NCBI GenBank assembly: GCA_019635485.1
Contig: JAHBZL010000032.1
Location: 1 to 62,326, forward strand
Source of the DNA: Piscinibacter sp.
GTDB taxonomy: Bacteria; Pseudomonadota; Gammaproteobacteria; Burkholderiales; Burkholderiaceae_C
Reading direction: 5' to 3'
DNA: 62,326 bases
Each line of letters starts with the position of its first letter. The stretch's first letter is position 1. Below, one piece after another: positions 1 to 7,931 of this stretch. The notes under the pieces were generated by a model. It was not told the origin of the DNA and did not search any database. It was given only the letters and a program-made list of their open reading frames with translations. The position numbers were made by a program, and so were the translations under genes.

Positions 1-1978
1 TGGCGCTGCGGATCGGGTCCGGTACCAGCAGGCAGGCCGGTACGCCGGTCTCCTCCTGCTTGAGCGCCACCTCGGCTGCGGTACGGGTGAACATGTCGGC
101 CACGCCCGGGTCGAGTGCCGGTCCGTTGCTGTTGCCCAGCGCCTGCACCAGCAAGCGCTCGAGCGCAGGGTCGATGGCGATCACGTTGAGCTCGCGCGTG
201 GGACCGTAGATCTGCTGCACGATGGCGGGGGACAGGGCGACACGGATGCGCTTGGCCAGCTCTGCCGGGTCGGTGGTGTTGACCGCGTGTTCGGCCAGCG
301 ATTCGACGATGGTTCGGATGTCGCGGATGTGCACGCCTTCGTCGAGCAGCAACTGCAGGACTTTCTGGAACACGGCGATGGAGACCATTTTCGGAACCAC
401 TTCCTCGATCAGTTTGGGAGCCAGCTTGGCCACGTGGTCCACCAGCTGCTGGGTCTCGGTTCGGCTGAGCAGGCGCGAGGCCTGCACCTGCATCAAGTGT
501 GACAAATGCGTGGCCATCACGGTCTCGGAATCAACAACGGTAAACCCGGCCATTTGCGCCGCTTCCTTCTGCCGGTCGTCGATCCAGTGTGCCGGCAGCC
601 CGAAAGCCGGATCGGTGGTGGCGGTTCCGATCAGCGGCGTCGTGATGCCGCCCGGATTGATCGCCAGGAACATGCCCGGGAAGGCCTCGCCTTCGCCGAC
701 GATGACGCCGCGCAGCGTGATGCGGTAGCCGCTGGGTTTGAGTTCGAGGTTGTCGCGGACATGCACGGCCGGTGGCAGGAAGCCGACCTCCTGCGCAAAC
801 TTCTTGCGCACGCCCTTGATGCGGTTGAGCAGGTCGCCCTGGCGGGTCTTGTCGACCAGCGCGATGAGCCGGTATCCCAGCTCGAGTCCGAGCTGGTCTA
901 CCGGTTGCAGGTCGTCCCAGGTGGCCTCGGGGTTGGCCTGCGCGGCCTCGGCCGGGCGCACCGGCTCCTGCTCCTGGAGCTTGCGGTCGCGCTCCTTCAT
1001 CCACCAGGCGGCGTAGCCGAGCGCGGCGGAGATGGTGACGAACACCAGGTTCGGCATGCCCGGGATCAGCCCGAGCGAGCCGATCACGCCGGCCGTCACC
1101 GCCAGCGAACGCGGCGAGTTGAAGACCTGCTTGGCGATCTGGCTGCCGACGTCGTGCTCCTTGCCGACGCGCGAGACGACCATCGCCGCCGCCACCGAGA
1201 TCAGCAGCGCCGGGATCTGCGCGACCAGCGCGTCGCCGATCGCCAGCAGGATGTAGCTGTTCGCGGCCTCGGACGCCGACAGCTCGTGCTGCGCGACGCC
1301 GATCACGAAGCCGCCGACGATGTTGATCGCCAGGATCAGCAGCCCGGCGATCGCATCGCCGCGCACGAACTTGCTGGCACCGTCCATCGAGCCGAAGAAC
1401 TCGGCCTCGTCGCCGACCTCCTGGCGGCGCGCACGCGCCTGCTTCTCGTCGATCAGCCCGGCGTTCAGGTCGGCGTCGATCGCCATCTGCTTGCCGGGCA
1501 TCGCATCCAGCGTGAAGCGCGCGCCGACTTCGGCGATGCGCTCGGCGCCCTTCGTGACGACGATGAAGTTGATCACCACCAGGATCGCGAACACGATCAG
1601 GCCGACCGCGAAGTTGCCGCCGATCAGGAAGTGGCCGAAGGACTCGATCACCTTGCCGGCCGCACCCGGTCCGGCGTGGCCCTCGAGCAGCACGACACGC
1701 GTGGAGGCGACGTTCAGCGACAGCCGCAGCAGCGTCGTGAACAGGATCACGGTCGGGAACGCGGCGAAATCCAGCGGCTTGATCATGTAGGCCGCTACCA
1801 TCATCACCATCAGCGCGACGGCGATGTTGAAGGTGAACAGCAGGTCCAGCGCGAAGGCCGGAAGCGGCAGCACCATCATCGCCAGGATCATCACGATCGC
1901 CAGCGGCGCCATCAGCGCGCGCAGCGTGCGGCCGTCCTTGCCGACCAGGCCCTGCAGCTGTTGCAGCACGGGGTTCAT
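1..1978 (-). CDS. flhA: FlhA, flagellar type III export gate (C-terminus cut off by window edge)
   Basis: Inner-membrane component of the flagellar export gate, which forms the nonameric ring that docks chaperone-substrate complexes. About 659 codons are present; FlhA is usually near 690-700 aa, so only the C-terminal tail is missing. The N-terminal half shows the hydrophobic segments and the FHIPEP signature RLSLNVASTR. The cytoplasmic domain follows from about residue 320. The ATG (minus, 1976-1978) overlaps the stop of flhB in an ATGA, so the two are translationally coupled. No internal stop seen. Confidence 0.96.
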   Translation of the reverse strand, partial: MNPVLQQLQGLVGKDGRTLRALMAPLAIVMILAMMVLPLPAFALDLLFTFNIAVALMVMMVAAYMIKPLDFAAFPTVILFTTLLRLSLNVASTRVVLLEGHAGPGAAGKVIESFGHFLIGGNFAVGLIVFAILVVINFIVVTKGAERIAEVGARFTLDAMPGKQMAIDADLNAGLIDEKQARARRQEVGDEAEFFGSMDGASKFVRGDAIAGLLILAINIVGGFVIGVAQHELSASEAANSYILLAIGDALVAQIPALLISVAAAMVVSRVGKEHDVGSQIAKQVFNSPRSLAVTAGVIGSLGLIPGMPNLVFVTISAALGYAAWWMKERDRKLQEQEPVRPAEAAQANPEATWDDLQPVDQLGLELGYRLIALVDKTRQGDLLNRIKGVRKKFAQEVGFLPPAVHVRDNLELKPSGYRITLRGVIVGEGEAFPGMFLAINPGGITTPLIGTATTDPAFGLPAHWIDDRQKEAAQMAGFTVVDSETVMATHLSHLMQVQASRLLSRTETQQLVDHVAKLAPKLIEEVVPKMVSIAVFQKVLQLLLDEGVHIRDIRTIVESLAEHAVNTTDPAELAKRIRVALSPAIVQQIYGPTRELNVIAIDPALERLLVQALGNSNGPALDPGVADMFTRTAAEVALKQEETGVPACLLVPDPIRSA

Positions 1979-3138
1979 TCGTAGTGCTCCATGTCAGGCA
2001 CGGCCTTGTGGTGCGGGTCGAGCTCGGGGGGCACCGGCAGCTCGGGCAGCTCGCCCGGGTCCGCGCCCTGGCCGGCCAGCGCGGCGCGCAGCCGGTAGAC
2101 GTAGGCCAGCACCTGGGCCACCGCGGCGAACAGCGCCTGCGGGATCTCCTGGTCCAGCTTGGTGTGGGCGTACAGCGCGCGCGCCAGCACCGGCGCCTGC
2201 AGCACCGGCACCTGGGCGCCCTTGGCGATGTCGCGGATGCGCATCGCCAGCAGGTCCGCGCCCTTGGCGACGACACGCGGCGCCGACATCCGGCCGTCCT
2301 CGTACTTCAGCGCGACGGCGTAGTGGGTCGGGTTCATCACCACCAGGTCGGCCTTGGGCACGGCGGCCAGCATGCGGCGCTTGGTCATCTCGCGCATGCG
2401 GGCCTTCTGCTTGCCCTTGATCTCCTGGTTGCCCTCCAGCTCCTTGTGCTCCTGCTTGAGCTCCTGATGGCTCATCTTCAGCTTCTCGGCCAGCAGGTAG
2501 CGCTGCAGCGGCAGGTCGATCGCCGCGAACAGCGCCAACGCCAGCACCAGCAGCACCAGGCCGCCGAGCACGATCTGCGCGCCCTGGCCAGCCGCGGCCG
2601 GCAGCGCGAGGCCGAGCAGTGAAACGAAGTCGCCCAGATGAGCGCGCAGGTACAGCGCGCCGATGCTGAACAGCACCAGCGCCAGCAGGCAGGCCTTCAT
2701 CGCGTCGACCAGCTGCTGCTTGGAGAACAGCCGCGCGACGCCGCCGATCGGGTCGAGCATCGCGAACTTGGGTTTCAGCGGCTTGAAGGTGAAGTTCCAC
2801 CCGCCGCCGGCCAGCGCGACGCCGACGGCCACCAGCCCCATCAGCAGCCCGGGCGGCAGCACCATCCACAGCAGCAGCGAGGCCAGCTCGCCGAGCCGCT
2901 CGAGCATCAGCTCGGGGCGCTGCAGCACGCGCCCATCGAAGCGCAGCGCGCGGTCCAGGCCCTGCTGCAGCCAGCGCGCCGCCCACGGCGCGGCGGCCAC
3001 CAGCGCGGCGCCGCCGACGGCCAGCGCGGCGAAATGCCCGAGGTCGCGCGAGCGCGCGACCTGGCCTTCTTCGCGCGCTTTCTGCAGCTTGCGCGCGGAG
3101 GCGGGTAGTTGGCGGTCTTGAGCGTCCTGATCGGCCAT
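1975..3138 (-). CDS. flhB: FlhB, flagellar export switch protein
   Basis: Membrane protein of the export gate that switches substrate class from rod/hook to filament. 387 aa. Four hydrophobic segments lie between about residues 35 and 210. The cytoplasmic domain carries the self-cleavage motif NPTH at residues 269-272 (VVMNPTHYAVALKY), the same numbering as Salmonella FlhB N269-P270. The start at 3138 gives the usual basic N-terminus with RKLQKAREEGQVARS. It overlaps flhA by 4 nt. The C-terminal tail after the FlhBC core is Pro-rich, which is common in the family. Confidence 0.96.
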   Translation of the reverse strand: MADQDAQDRQLPASARKLQKAREEGQVARSRDLGHFAALAVGGAALVAAAPWAARWLQQGLDRALRFDGRVLQRPELMLERLGELASLLLWMVLPPGLLMGLVAVGVALAGGGWNFTFKPLKPKFAMLDPIGGVARLFSKQQLVDAMKACLLALVLFSIGALYLRAHLGDFVSLLGLALPAAAGQGAQIVLGGLVLLVLALALFAAIDLPLQRYLLAEKLKMSHQELKQEHKELEGNQEIKGKQKARMREMTKRRMLAAVPKADLVVMNPTHYAVALKYEDGRMSAPRVVAKGADLLAMRIRDIAKGAQVPVLQAPVLARALYAHTKLDQEIPQALFAAVAQVLAYVYRLRAALAGQGADPGELPELPVPPELDPHHKAVPDMEHYE

Positions 3139-3227
3139 GGCGAGGGGCCCGTACGTAACGGGTTGTCGCCATTGTTCCGGGCGGGCGCCGGAACTTGAGC
3201 CGGATCAGAAGGCAAAACGGGCCGCTA

Positions 3228-3345
3228 TTCCGAACCCCCCAGTCGCTTCGCTCCTGCCCCCGAGGGGCGTCGTCCGACTTGGGGCGGCCCGGCGTCGGAC
3301 CGCGGCCCGACGTCGAGGGACATTCGGGGCGCTGTCCGGCCCCGG
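3228..3345. repeat. GC-rich dyad repeat between cheZ and flhB
   Basis: The 211-nt gap between flhB and cheZ contains G/C runs arranged as dyads (CCCCCGAGGGGC, CTTGGGGCGGCCCGGC). The same style of element recurs near 5412, 7200, 22820, 54715 and inside fliI. No T-run follows, so it is not a clean intrinsic terminator. I see no gene in the gap. Confidence 0.5.
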
Positions 3346-3349
3346 CAGT

Positions 3350-3982
3350 TCAGAAGCCCAGGCTCGCGAGCAGGTCGTCCACCTCGCCCTGGTTCTGGAC
3401 CACGTCGGTGCGCCCTTCCGGATTCACGACCGGGCCCTGCAGCACGGCCGATTCGACCTTGTGCTGCTGCTCGGCCGGCGCCGCCTGCACGAGCAGCTTG
3501 ACCAGGCTGTCCTCCAGCTCGGTGGCGAGCGTGACGACCTTGGCCACCACCTGACCCGTCAGGTCGTGGAAGTCCTGCGCCAGCATGATGTCGGTCAGGT
3601 GCTGGTCGATGCGCGCGGTGGCGGCCTCGACGTCGCCGACGAAGTTCATCACCGAGCCCGAGGCCACGGCCTTGACCGGGTCCTTGACGATCGCCGCGGC
3701 GATGCGGCGCGTCTCGGCCGAGATGTGCGCATGGTCGGCCTTCGCCTGGTCGACCGAGTTCAGCACCTTGTTGGCCGCGTCGCTGGTCTTGGTGGCGATG
3801 TAGTTCAGCCGGCTGCGCGCGTCGGGCAGGCCGTCGGCGGCGATCTGCAGCTTGGGCATCACGCCCAGCTGCATCAGCGTGTCGTGCAGCTGGCGTGTGA
3901 TCAGGCCGAGCTGGTGGAACACTTCCGGGGAGGCACCCGCCGCCATCTGCGGCGCGAGCGTGGAAAGGTCGTCCATCTTCAT
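3350..3982 (-). CDS. cheZ: CheZ, CheY-P phosphatase
   Basis: Dephosphorylates CheY-P and so resets the flagellar motor signal. 210 aa, normal for CheZ. The long helical hairpin carries the catalytic motif QDFHDLTGQ, with D140 and Q144 matching E. coli D143 and Q147. The C-terminus VDDLLASLGF is the conserved peptide that binds CheY. It lies 22 nt downstream of cheY on the same strand and is likely cotranscribed with motAB-cheY. Confidence 0.95.
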   Translation of the reverse strand: MKMDDLSTLAPQMAAGASPEVFHQLGLITRQLHDTLMQLGVMPKLQIAADGLPDARSRLNYIATKTSDAANKVLNSVDQAKADHAHISAETRRIAAAIVKDPVKAVASGSVMNFVGDVEAATARIDQHLTDIMLAQDFHDLTGQVVAKVVTLATELEDSLVKLLVQAAPAEQQHKVESAVLQGPVVNPEGRTDVVQNQGEVDDLLASLGF

Positions 3983-4004
3983 GTTGTTTGCCTTTCGTGC
4001 CCGC

Positions 4005-4403
4005 TCAGGCCGTCGCGGCGAGCTTCTGCATGATCTTCTGCACCTTCTCCTCGAGCGTGGCCTTCGTGAAGGGCTTCACGATGTAGCCGGCCGCGCCTTC
4101 CTGGGCGGCACGCACGATGTCTTCCTTGCGCGCCTCGGCGGTGACCATCAGCACCGGCAGGTGCTTCAGCGACTCGTCCTTCTTGATCGCGCCGAGCAGA
4201 TCGAAGCCGTTCATGTTCGGCATGTTGATGTCGCTGACGACGAAGTCGAACTTCGCGCTCTTGAGCATGTTCAGCGCCACCGCGCCGTCCTCGGCCTCCT
4301 CGGCGTTGTTGCAGCCCATCTCCTTGAGCAGGCCGCGCACGATGCGGCGCATGGTGGAGAAGTCGTCGACGATCAGGAATTTCAGGTCGGTGGGGTTGCT
4401 CAT
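4005..4403 (-). CDS. cheY: CheY, chemotaxis response regulator
   Basis: Single-domain receiver that binds FliM when phosphorylated and changes motor rotation. 132 aa. Acidic pocket D13-D14, phospho-acceptor D58 ([12 protein letters not shown]), T88 and K110 (YIVKPF) are all present, so it should be active. It sits between motB (28 nt upstream) and cheZ. The kinase genes cheA/cheW and the adaptation genes cheR/cheB, which often lie between motB and cheY in related genomes, are not here. Confidence 0.97.
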   Translation of the reverse strand: MSNPTDLKFLIVDDFSTMRRIVRGLLKEMGCNNAEEAEDGAVALNMLKSAKFDFVVSDINMPNMNGFDLLGAIKKDESLKHLPVLMVTAEARKEDIVRAAQEGAAGYIVKPFTKATLEEKVQKIMQKLAATA

Positions 4404-4431
4404 GGCAGGCCTCGGGTCGGATCTGGGACGG

Positions 4432-5403
4432 TTATCGGGTCGGCGGCAGAGAAATTGAGGGTGCCTCGACCAGCGCCGGGGCGATCGTCCCGCCCGGCGG
4501 CTCGGCCGGGGCGGATTCGCCCTCCAGCGGCACGCTGCGCAACGCGCGGTCCTCGGCGTCGCGGTTCATCACGATGATGCTGATGCGCCGGTTCGCCGGG
4601 CTGCCCGGGTCGGCGGGTTCGAACAGGTTGCTCGAGGCCAGGCCCTGCACGCGCAGCACGCGGTCGTCCGGCAGCCCGCCGGCCACCAGTTCGCGCCGCG
4701 ACGCGTTGGCCCGGTCGCTGGAGAGCTCCCAGTTGCTGTAGCCGCGCTCGCCGGCCGCGAACGGCTTGGCGTCGGTGTGGCCTTCCAGCGTGAGCCGGTT
4801 CGGCACCTCGGCGAGCACCACGCCGATCTCGCGCAGCAGTTCGCGCATGTACGGCTGCACGATCGCGCTGCCGCTGTCGAACATCGGCCGGTTCTGCTCG
4901 TCGACGATCTGGATGCGCAGCCCGTCGGGCGTCATGTCGAGCCGGATCTGCGACTTCAGCGCCGCCAGGCGCGGATTGTTGGCGAGCACTTCCTCGACCT
5001 TGTCCTTCAGCGCGCGCAGCCGCGCCGCCTCGGCCCGGCGCTGCTCGGACTTCAGCGCCTGCAGGTTGATCGTGCGCTTGGGCGCCTCGACCTCGCCGTT
5101 CTTGACCTGGCCGCTGCTGCGCGACAGGTCGGCGCCGCCGCCCTTGACGATCGACGACGAATCGCCCGAGCCGCTGCCGCCGCCCATCAGCGAGAGCTTC
5201 AGCGGCGAATTGAAATAGTCGGCGATGCCCTTCTTGTCGCCCTCGGTGGTCGAGCCGAGCAGCCACATCAGCAGGAAGAACGCCATCATCGCGGTGACGA
5301 AGTCCGCGTACGCGATCTTCCAGGCGCCACCGTGCGCACCGTGGCCGCCCTTCTTGATCTTCTTGACGATGATCGGCTGGAGCTTTTTCGAGTCGCCGGC
5401 CAT
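4432..5403 (-). CDS. motB: MotB, flagellar stator subunit
   Basis: Peptidoglycan-anchored stator protein that forms the proton channel with MotA. 323 aa. A basic N-terminus is followed by one membrane helix with the proton-binding aspartate D34 in [20 protein letters not shown]. The periplasmic part ends in an OmpA-like domain with the signature [10 protein letters not shown]. The C-terminal tail after the OmpA domain is Pro-rich. The start at 5403 places the short cytoplasmic tail at usual length. motA lies upstream, separated by a 101-nt repeat-bearing gap. Confidence 0.96.
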   Translation of the reverse strand: MAGDSKKLQPIIVKKIKKGGHGAHGGAWKIAYADFVTAMMAFFLLMWLLGSTTEGDKKGIADYFNSPLKLSLMGGGSGSGDSSSIVKGGGADLSRSSGQVKNGEVEAPKRTINLQALKSEQRRAEAARLRALKDKVEEVLANNPRLAALKSQIRLDMTPDGLRIQIVDEQNRPMFDSGSAIVQPYMRELLREIGVVLAEVPNRLTLEGHTDAKPFAAGERGYSNWELSSDRANASRRELVAGGLPDDRVLRVQGLASSNLFEPADPGSPANRRISIIVMNRDAEDRALRSVPLEGESAPAEPPGGTIAPALVEAPSISLPPTR

Positions 5404-5411
5404 GGTCTACA

Positions 5412-5490
5412 CCTCGTTCGCCGGACGCCGCCCGGCCGCTCCGAAGGCGGCCGGCGCAGCCCCCGCGGGGGGCGATGGCGGCGTACCCGC
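5412..5490. repeat. GC-rich dyad repeat between motA and motB
   Basis: The motA-motB spacer is filled by a GC-rich element: GGCCGCTCCGAAGGCGGCC and CCCCCGCGGGGGG are self-complementary. It resembles the elements at 22820 and inside fliI. It separates two genes that are usually adjacent or overlapping, so it was probably inserted into the operon. Confidence 0.55.
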
Positions 5491-5504
5491 CGAGATGGGG
5501 GTCG

Positions 5505-6365
5505 TCATTTCTTGCCTTTGACGTGGCCTTCGAGCTCGGCGAAGGTGGGCCGGTCACCCGAGTAGAGCACCTTGCGGCCGAACTCGACGGCCACCTGCGG
5601 CGCATAGCCCTGCATCGAGGCCAGCAGCGTGGTCTTGATGCACTGCAGCTCCTTGCCGTTCTCGTCGATCTTCTGCTCGAGCAGGCCGCCGAGCGGCTCG
5701 ACGACGCCGTAGGCCATCAGGATGCCCAGGAAGGTGCCGACCAGCGCCGAGCCGATCATGCCGCCGAGCACCGCCGGCGGCTGGCCGACCGAGCCCATCG
5801 TGTTCACGACGCCCAGCACCGCCGCGACGATGCCGAAGGCCGGCAGCGCGCCGGCCAGGCGGGCGATCGCGGCCACCGGCGCATGCGCCTCGTGGTGATG
5901 CGTCTCGATCTCCGAGTCCATCAGGCTCTCGATCTCGTGCGCGTTCAGGTTGCCCGAGACCATCATGCGCAGGTAGTCGGTGATGAACTCGACGACGTGG
6001 TGGTCGCTGCCGACGGTCGCGTACTTCTGGAACAGCGGCGAGCTGTGCGGCTCCTCGACGTCCTTCTCGATCGACATCAGGCCCTCCTTGCGGGCCTTCT
6101 GCAGGATGTCGTAGAGCAGCGCCATCAGCTCCATGTAGCGCGCCTTCGAGTACTTGGAGCCCTTCAGCAGGCTGGGCAGCGCCGACAGCACGGCCTTCAG
6201 CACCTTGGGCTGGTTGTTCACGACGAACGCACCCAGCGCGCCGCCCAGGATGGCCATCAGCTCGGTGGGCAGCGCGTGGATGATCACGCTCATGTTGCCG
6301 CCATGGATGATGTACGCACCGAAGATGCAACCGAGCGCGACGCCGTAGCCGATGAGGACAAACAT
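5505..6365 (-). CDS. motA: MotA, flagellar stator subunit
   Basis: Four-helix stator protein that pushes on FliG. 286 aa. N-terminal helices start at MFVLIGYGVALGCIFGAY. The cytoplasmic loop (about residues 70-160) has the Arg/Glu-rich KARYMELMALLYDILQKARK stretch that contacts FliG. The two conserved prolines sit in GALPAFG and GVVEPLGG around the last two helices. A sigma-28-type promoter lies 43 nt upstream of the ATG, so motA starts the late transcript motA-motB-cheY-cheZ. Confidence 0.96.
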   Translation of the reverse strand: MFVLIGYGVALGCIFGAYIIHGGNMSVIIHALPTELMAILGGALGAFVVNNQPKVLKAVLSALPSLLKGSKYSKARYMELMALLYDILQKARKEGLMSIEKDVEEPHSSPLFQKYATVGSDHHVVEFITDYLRMMVSGNLNAHEIESLMDSEIETHHHEAHAPVAAIARLAGALPAFGIVAAVLGVVNTMGSVGQPPAVLGGMIGSALVGTFLGILMAYGVVEPLGGLLEQKIDENGKELQCIKTTLLASMQGYAPQVAVEFGRKVLYSGDRPTFAELEGHVKGKK

Positions 6366-6407
6366 GGTTCTTGGTCCGAAACCAGGGGGCCGGAGGTGAT
6401 GCGGGTC

Positions 6408-6434
6408 TTATCGGCGCCGGTGGGTCCGGCTTGA
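6408..6434 (-). promoter_or_regulatory. Sigma-28 (FliA) promoter for motAB-cheYZ
   Basis: Read on the minus strand: TCAAG, 14 nt, then GCCGATAA. The -10 box is a perfect match to the FliA consensus GCCGATAA and the spacing equals TAAAG-N14-GCCGATAA. It lies 43 nt upstream of the motA ATG and downstream of the flhC terminator. Confidence 0.85.
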
Positions 6435-6460
6435 GGGGCGCGCGCCCTGGCGCCGGCCCA

Positions 6461-6490
6461 AAGAAAAAAGCGGGCCCCGAGGGGACCCGC
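6461..6490 (-). terminator. Intrinsic terminator of flhDC
   Basis: On the minus strand GCGGGTCCCC-TC-GGGGCCCGC forms a strong stem (one mismatch), followed directly by TTTTTTC. It is 100 nt past the flhC stop and just upstream of the motA promoter, so it insulates the master regulator from the late operon. Confidence 0.88.
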
Positions 6491-6589
6491 CGCAAAGGCA
6501 CAGGGACGTGCCAGGAGGAGACAAGCAAGAAAACCGTTCGCCCGGACTATCGGCAGGACGCCGGGCAAGTTGAGGGCAAATTCACGCGT

Positions 6590-7168
6590 TCAGTGCACCG
6601 CTCGGGCGCCGGGCGCCGCCGTCTTGCCGGCGTCCAGCTTGATCGCGCCGGCGGCGTTGCCCTTGCCGGCGCGGGCCGGCGGGTTGCACAGGCCGCAGAC
6701 GTAGTGTTTGGCAATCTCGTGCGGATGGGTGACGAAATGGCCGCCGCATTTCGAGCATTTCGTCATGGTCAGCATGCCGTTGTCGATGAACTTGACCAGG
6801 CGCCAGGCCCGCGTCACCGACAGCAGCGCCTCGAGGCCCTGGGCCGTGGTCTGTTCCTGGTACAGCTGGTAGGCCTTGATGACGGTGTCGATCTCGTCCA
6901 TCTCGGCGACCTTGTTCAGGTACTCGTGGATGTTCAGGAACAGGCTGGCGTGGATGTTGGGCTGCCAGGTCATGAACCAGTCGGTCGAGAACGGCAGCTG
7001 GCCCTTGCTCGGCGACTTGCCCGAGACTTCCTTGTACAGGCGCAGCAGCCGCTCGTACGAGAGATCGGTCTCGGATTCCAGCACCTGCAGCCGCGCACCC
7101 AGGTTGATCAGCGTGACGGCACGCTCGATCTGCTTGGCTTCGGTCAGGATGCTCTTGGTGCGGGCCAT
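6590..7168 (-). CDS. flhC: FlhC, flagellar master regulator subunit
   Basis: Zinc-binding, DNA-contacting subunit of the FlhD4C2 activator of class II flagellar genes. 192 aa, as in the family. The zinc site is formed by C138 and C141 (CSKCGG) and C158 and C161 (CGLC). The C-terminal tail beyond about residue 165 is Ala/Gly-rich and variable. It follows flhD by 139 nt, and the gap holds another GC-rich dyad element. A terminator follows. Confidence 0.97.
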   Translation of the reverse strand: MARTKSILTEAKQIERAVTLINLGARLQVLESETDLSYERLLRLYKEVSGKSPSKGQLPFSTDWFMTWQPNIHASLFLNIHEYLNKVAEMDEIDTVIKAYQLYQEQTTAQGLEALLSVTRAWRLVKFIDNGMLTMTKCSKCGGHFVTHPHEIAKHYVCGLCNPPARAGKGNAAGAIKLDAGKTAAPGARAVH

Positions 7169-7194
7169 GTTCGATGTCTCGGTAGAAGTCGAAG

Positions 7195-7305
7195 GGTGTC
7201 GAGCCGGCGCCGGGCCTCCCCCTGGGCGGCTCGGCTCCCCCAGGGGCCACGAAGGGGCCCCAGGTGGCCCGGGGGGCAGCGCGGCACGCCGCGCCGGGGG
7301 TGGTC
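7195..7305. repeat. GC-rich dyad repeat between flhD and flhC
   Basis: The flhD-flhC spacer consists largely of G/C runs in inverted order (CCCCCAGGGGCC, GGGGCCCC, GCCCGGGGGGC). It belongs in style to the other GC-rich spacer elements of the window. It may affect the FlhD:FlhC ratio, but that is inference. Confidence 0.45.
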
Positions 7306-7307
7306 GT

Positions 7308-7628
7308 TCAGGCGGCTTCCTGATGGCGCCCGGCCATCAGGATGCTGGCGTGCAGGCGGGTCGTCGTGTCGTTGGCCGCCTTGCCGTGGTTGGTCAGCAG
7401 GCCCCAGACCAGGTCGTCGTCCATGCGGAAGCGGCACAGCAGCGTGTTGCCCGAGGCGATCTTCATCATCTGCGCCGGAGTCAGCATGCCGATCAGCGTC
7501 GCGGTCTCCTCGCCGATGCCCAGGCGGTACAGCGCCTGCTCGCGGTCGGCACGGATCAGGCTCTGCGCCAGCATCAGGTAGGACAGGTTGGCTTCGCGGA
7601 TTTCGGTGAGGATCTGGTCGGCGTTCAT
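7308..7628 (-). CDS. flhD: FlhD, flagellar master regulator subunit
   Basis: Partner of FlhC in the FlhD4C2 activator. I chose the ATG at 7626-7628 (MNADQILTEIREANLSYL) because AGGAG lies 8-9 nt upstream and the 106-aa product matches the family; a longer in-frame start at 7727 would add 33 non-conserved residues. C65 (TLLCRF), the inter-subunit disulfide cysteine of E. coli FlhD, is present. The gene is divergent from the glycan gene at 7932. Confidence 0.95.
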   Translation of the reverse strand: MNADQILTEIREANLSYLMLAQSLIRADREQALYRLGIGEETATLIGMLTPAQMMKIASGNTLLCRFRMDDDLVWGLLTNHGKAANDTTTRLHASILMAGRHQEAA

Positions 7629-7931
7629 GGCGTGTGCTCCTGGGTCGCTTGTTTCTCGGTTCGTCCGGCGGTCATTGCTCGTGACAGCGTGGAACGAATT
7701 GTGTGGAACGGAGATGGACCGCAACATCAGCCCATCTCTGTCGCTTGAGTCCAGATTCGTCCACGCGGCTTGTCAGGCAAGTTCCTACACGGACTGTCGG
7801 ACGCGCGGCGCGGCGTGACGCCGGTCACGCCCGGCGGGGCCCGATTGACCGGTTTTTGCCCGCCTGACGCGGCGATTGCCGGCGCGGCGCGCCACCTAGA
7901 CTGGGCGCGAGCTCACCACCGCCTGCTAGCC
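7629..7931. promoter_or_regulatory. Divergent regulatory region between flhD and the glycan cluster
   Basis: A 303-nt gene-free gap. It contains a perfect 7-bp inverted repeat GCGTGAC-GCCG-GTCACGC at 7813-7830, which looks like a dimer-binding operator. The flhD-proximal half is less GC-rich than the surroundings, as expected of a promoter. I cannot assign a specific regulator or -10/-35 pair. Confidence 0.4.

Noticed and set aside
7629-7727. Longer FlhD start at 7727
   Set aside because: The extra 33 residues are not FlhD-like and the ATG at 7628 has a good ribosome-binding site.
7770-7931. Longer start for the GT-methyltransferase fusion
   Set aside because: The extension covers the palindrome and promoter region and has no conserved residues; the domain begins at 7932.
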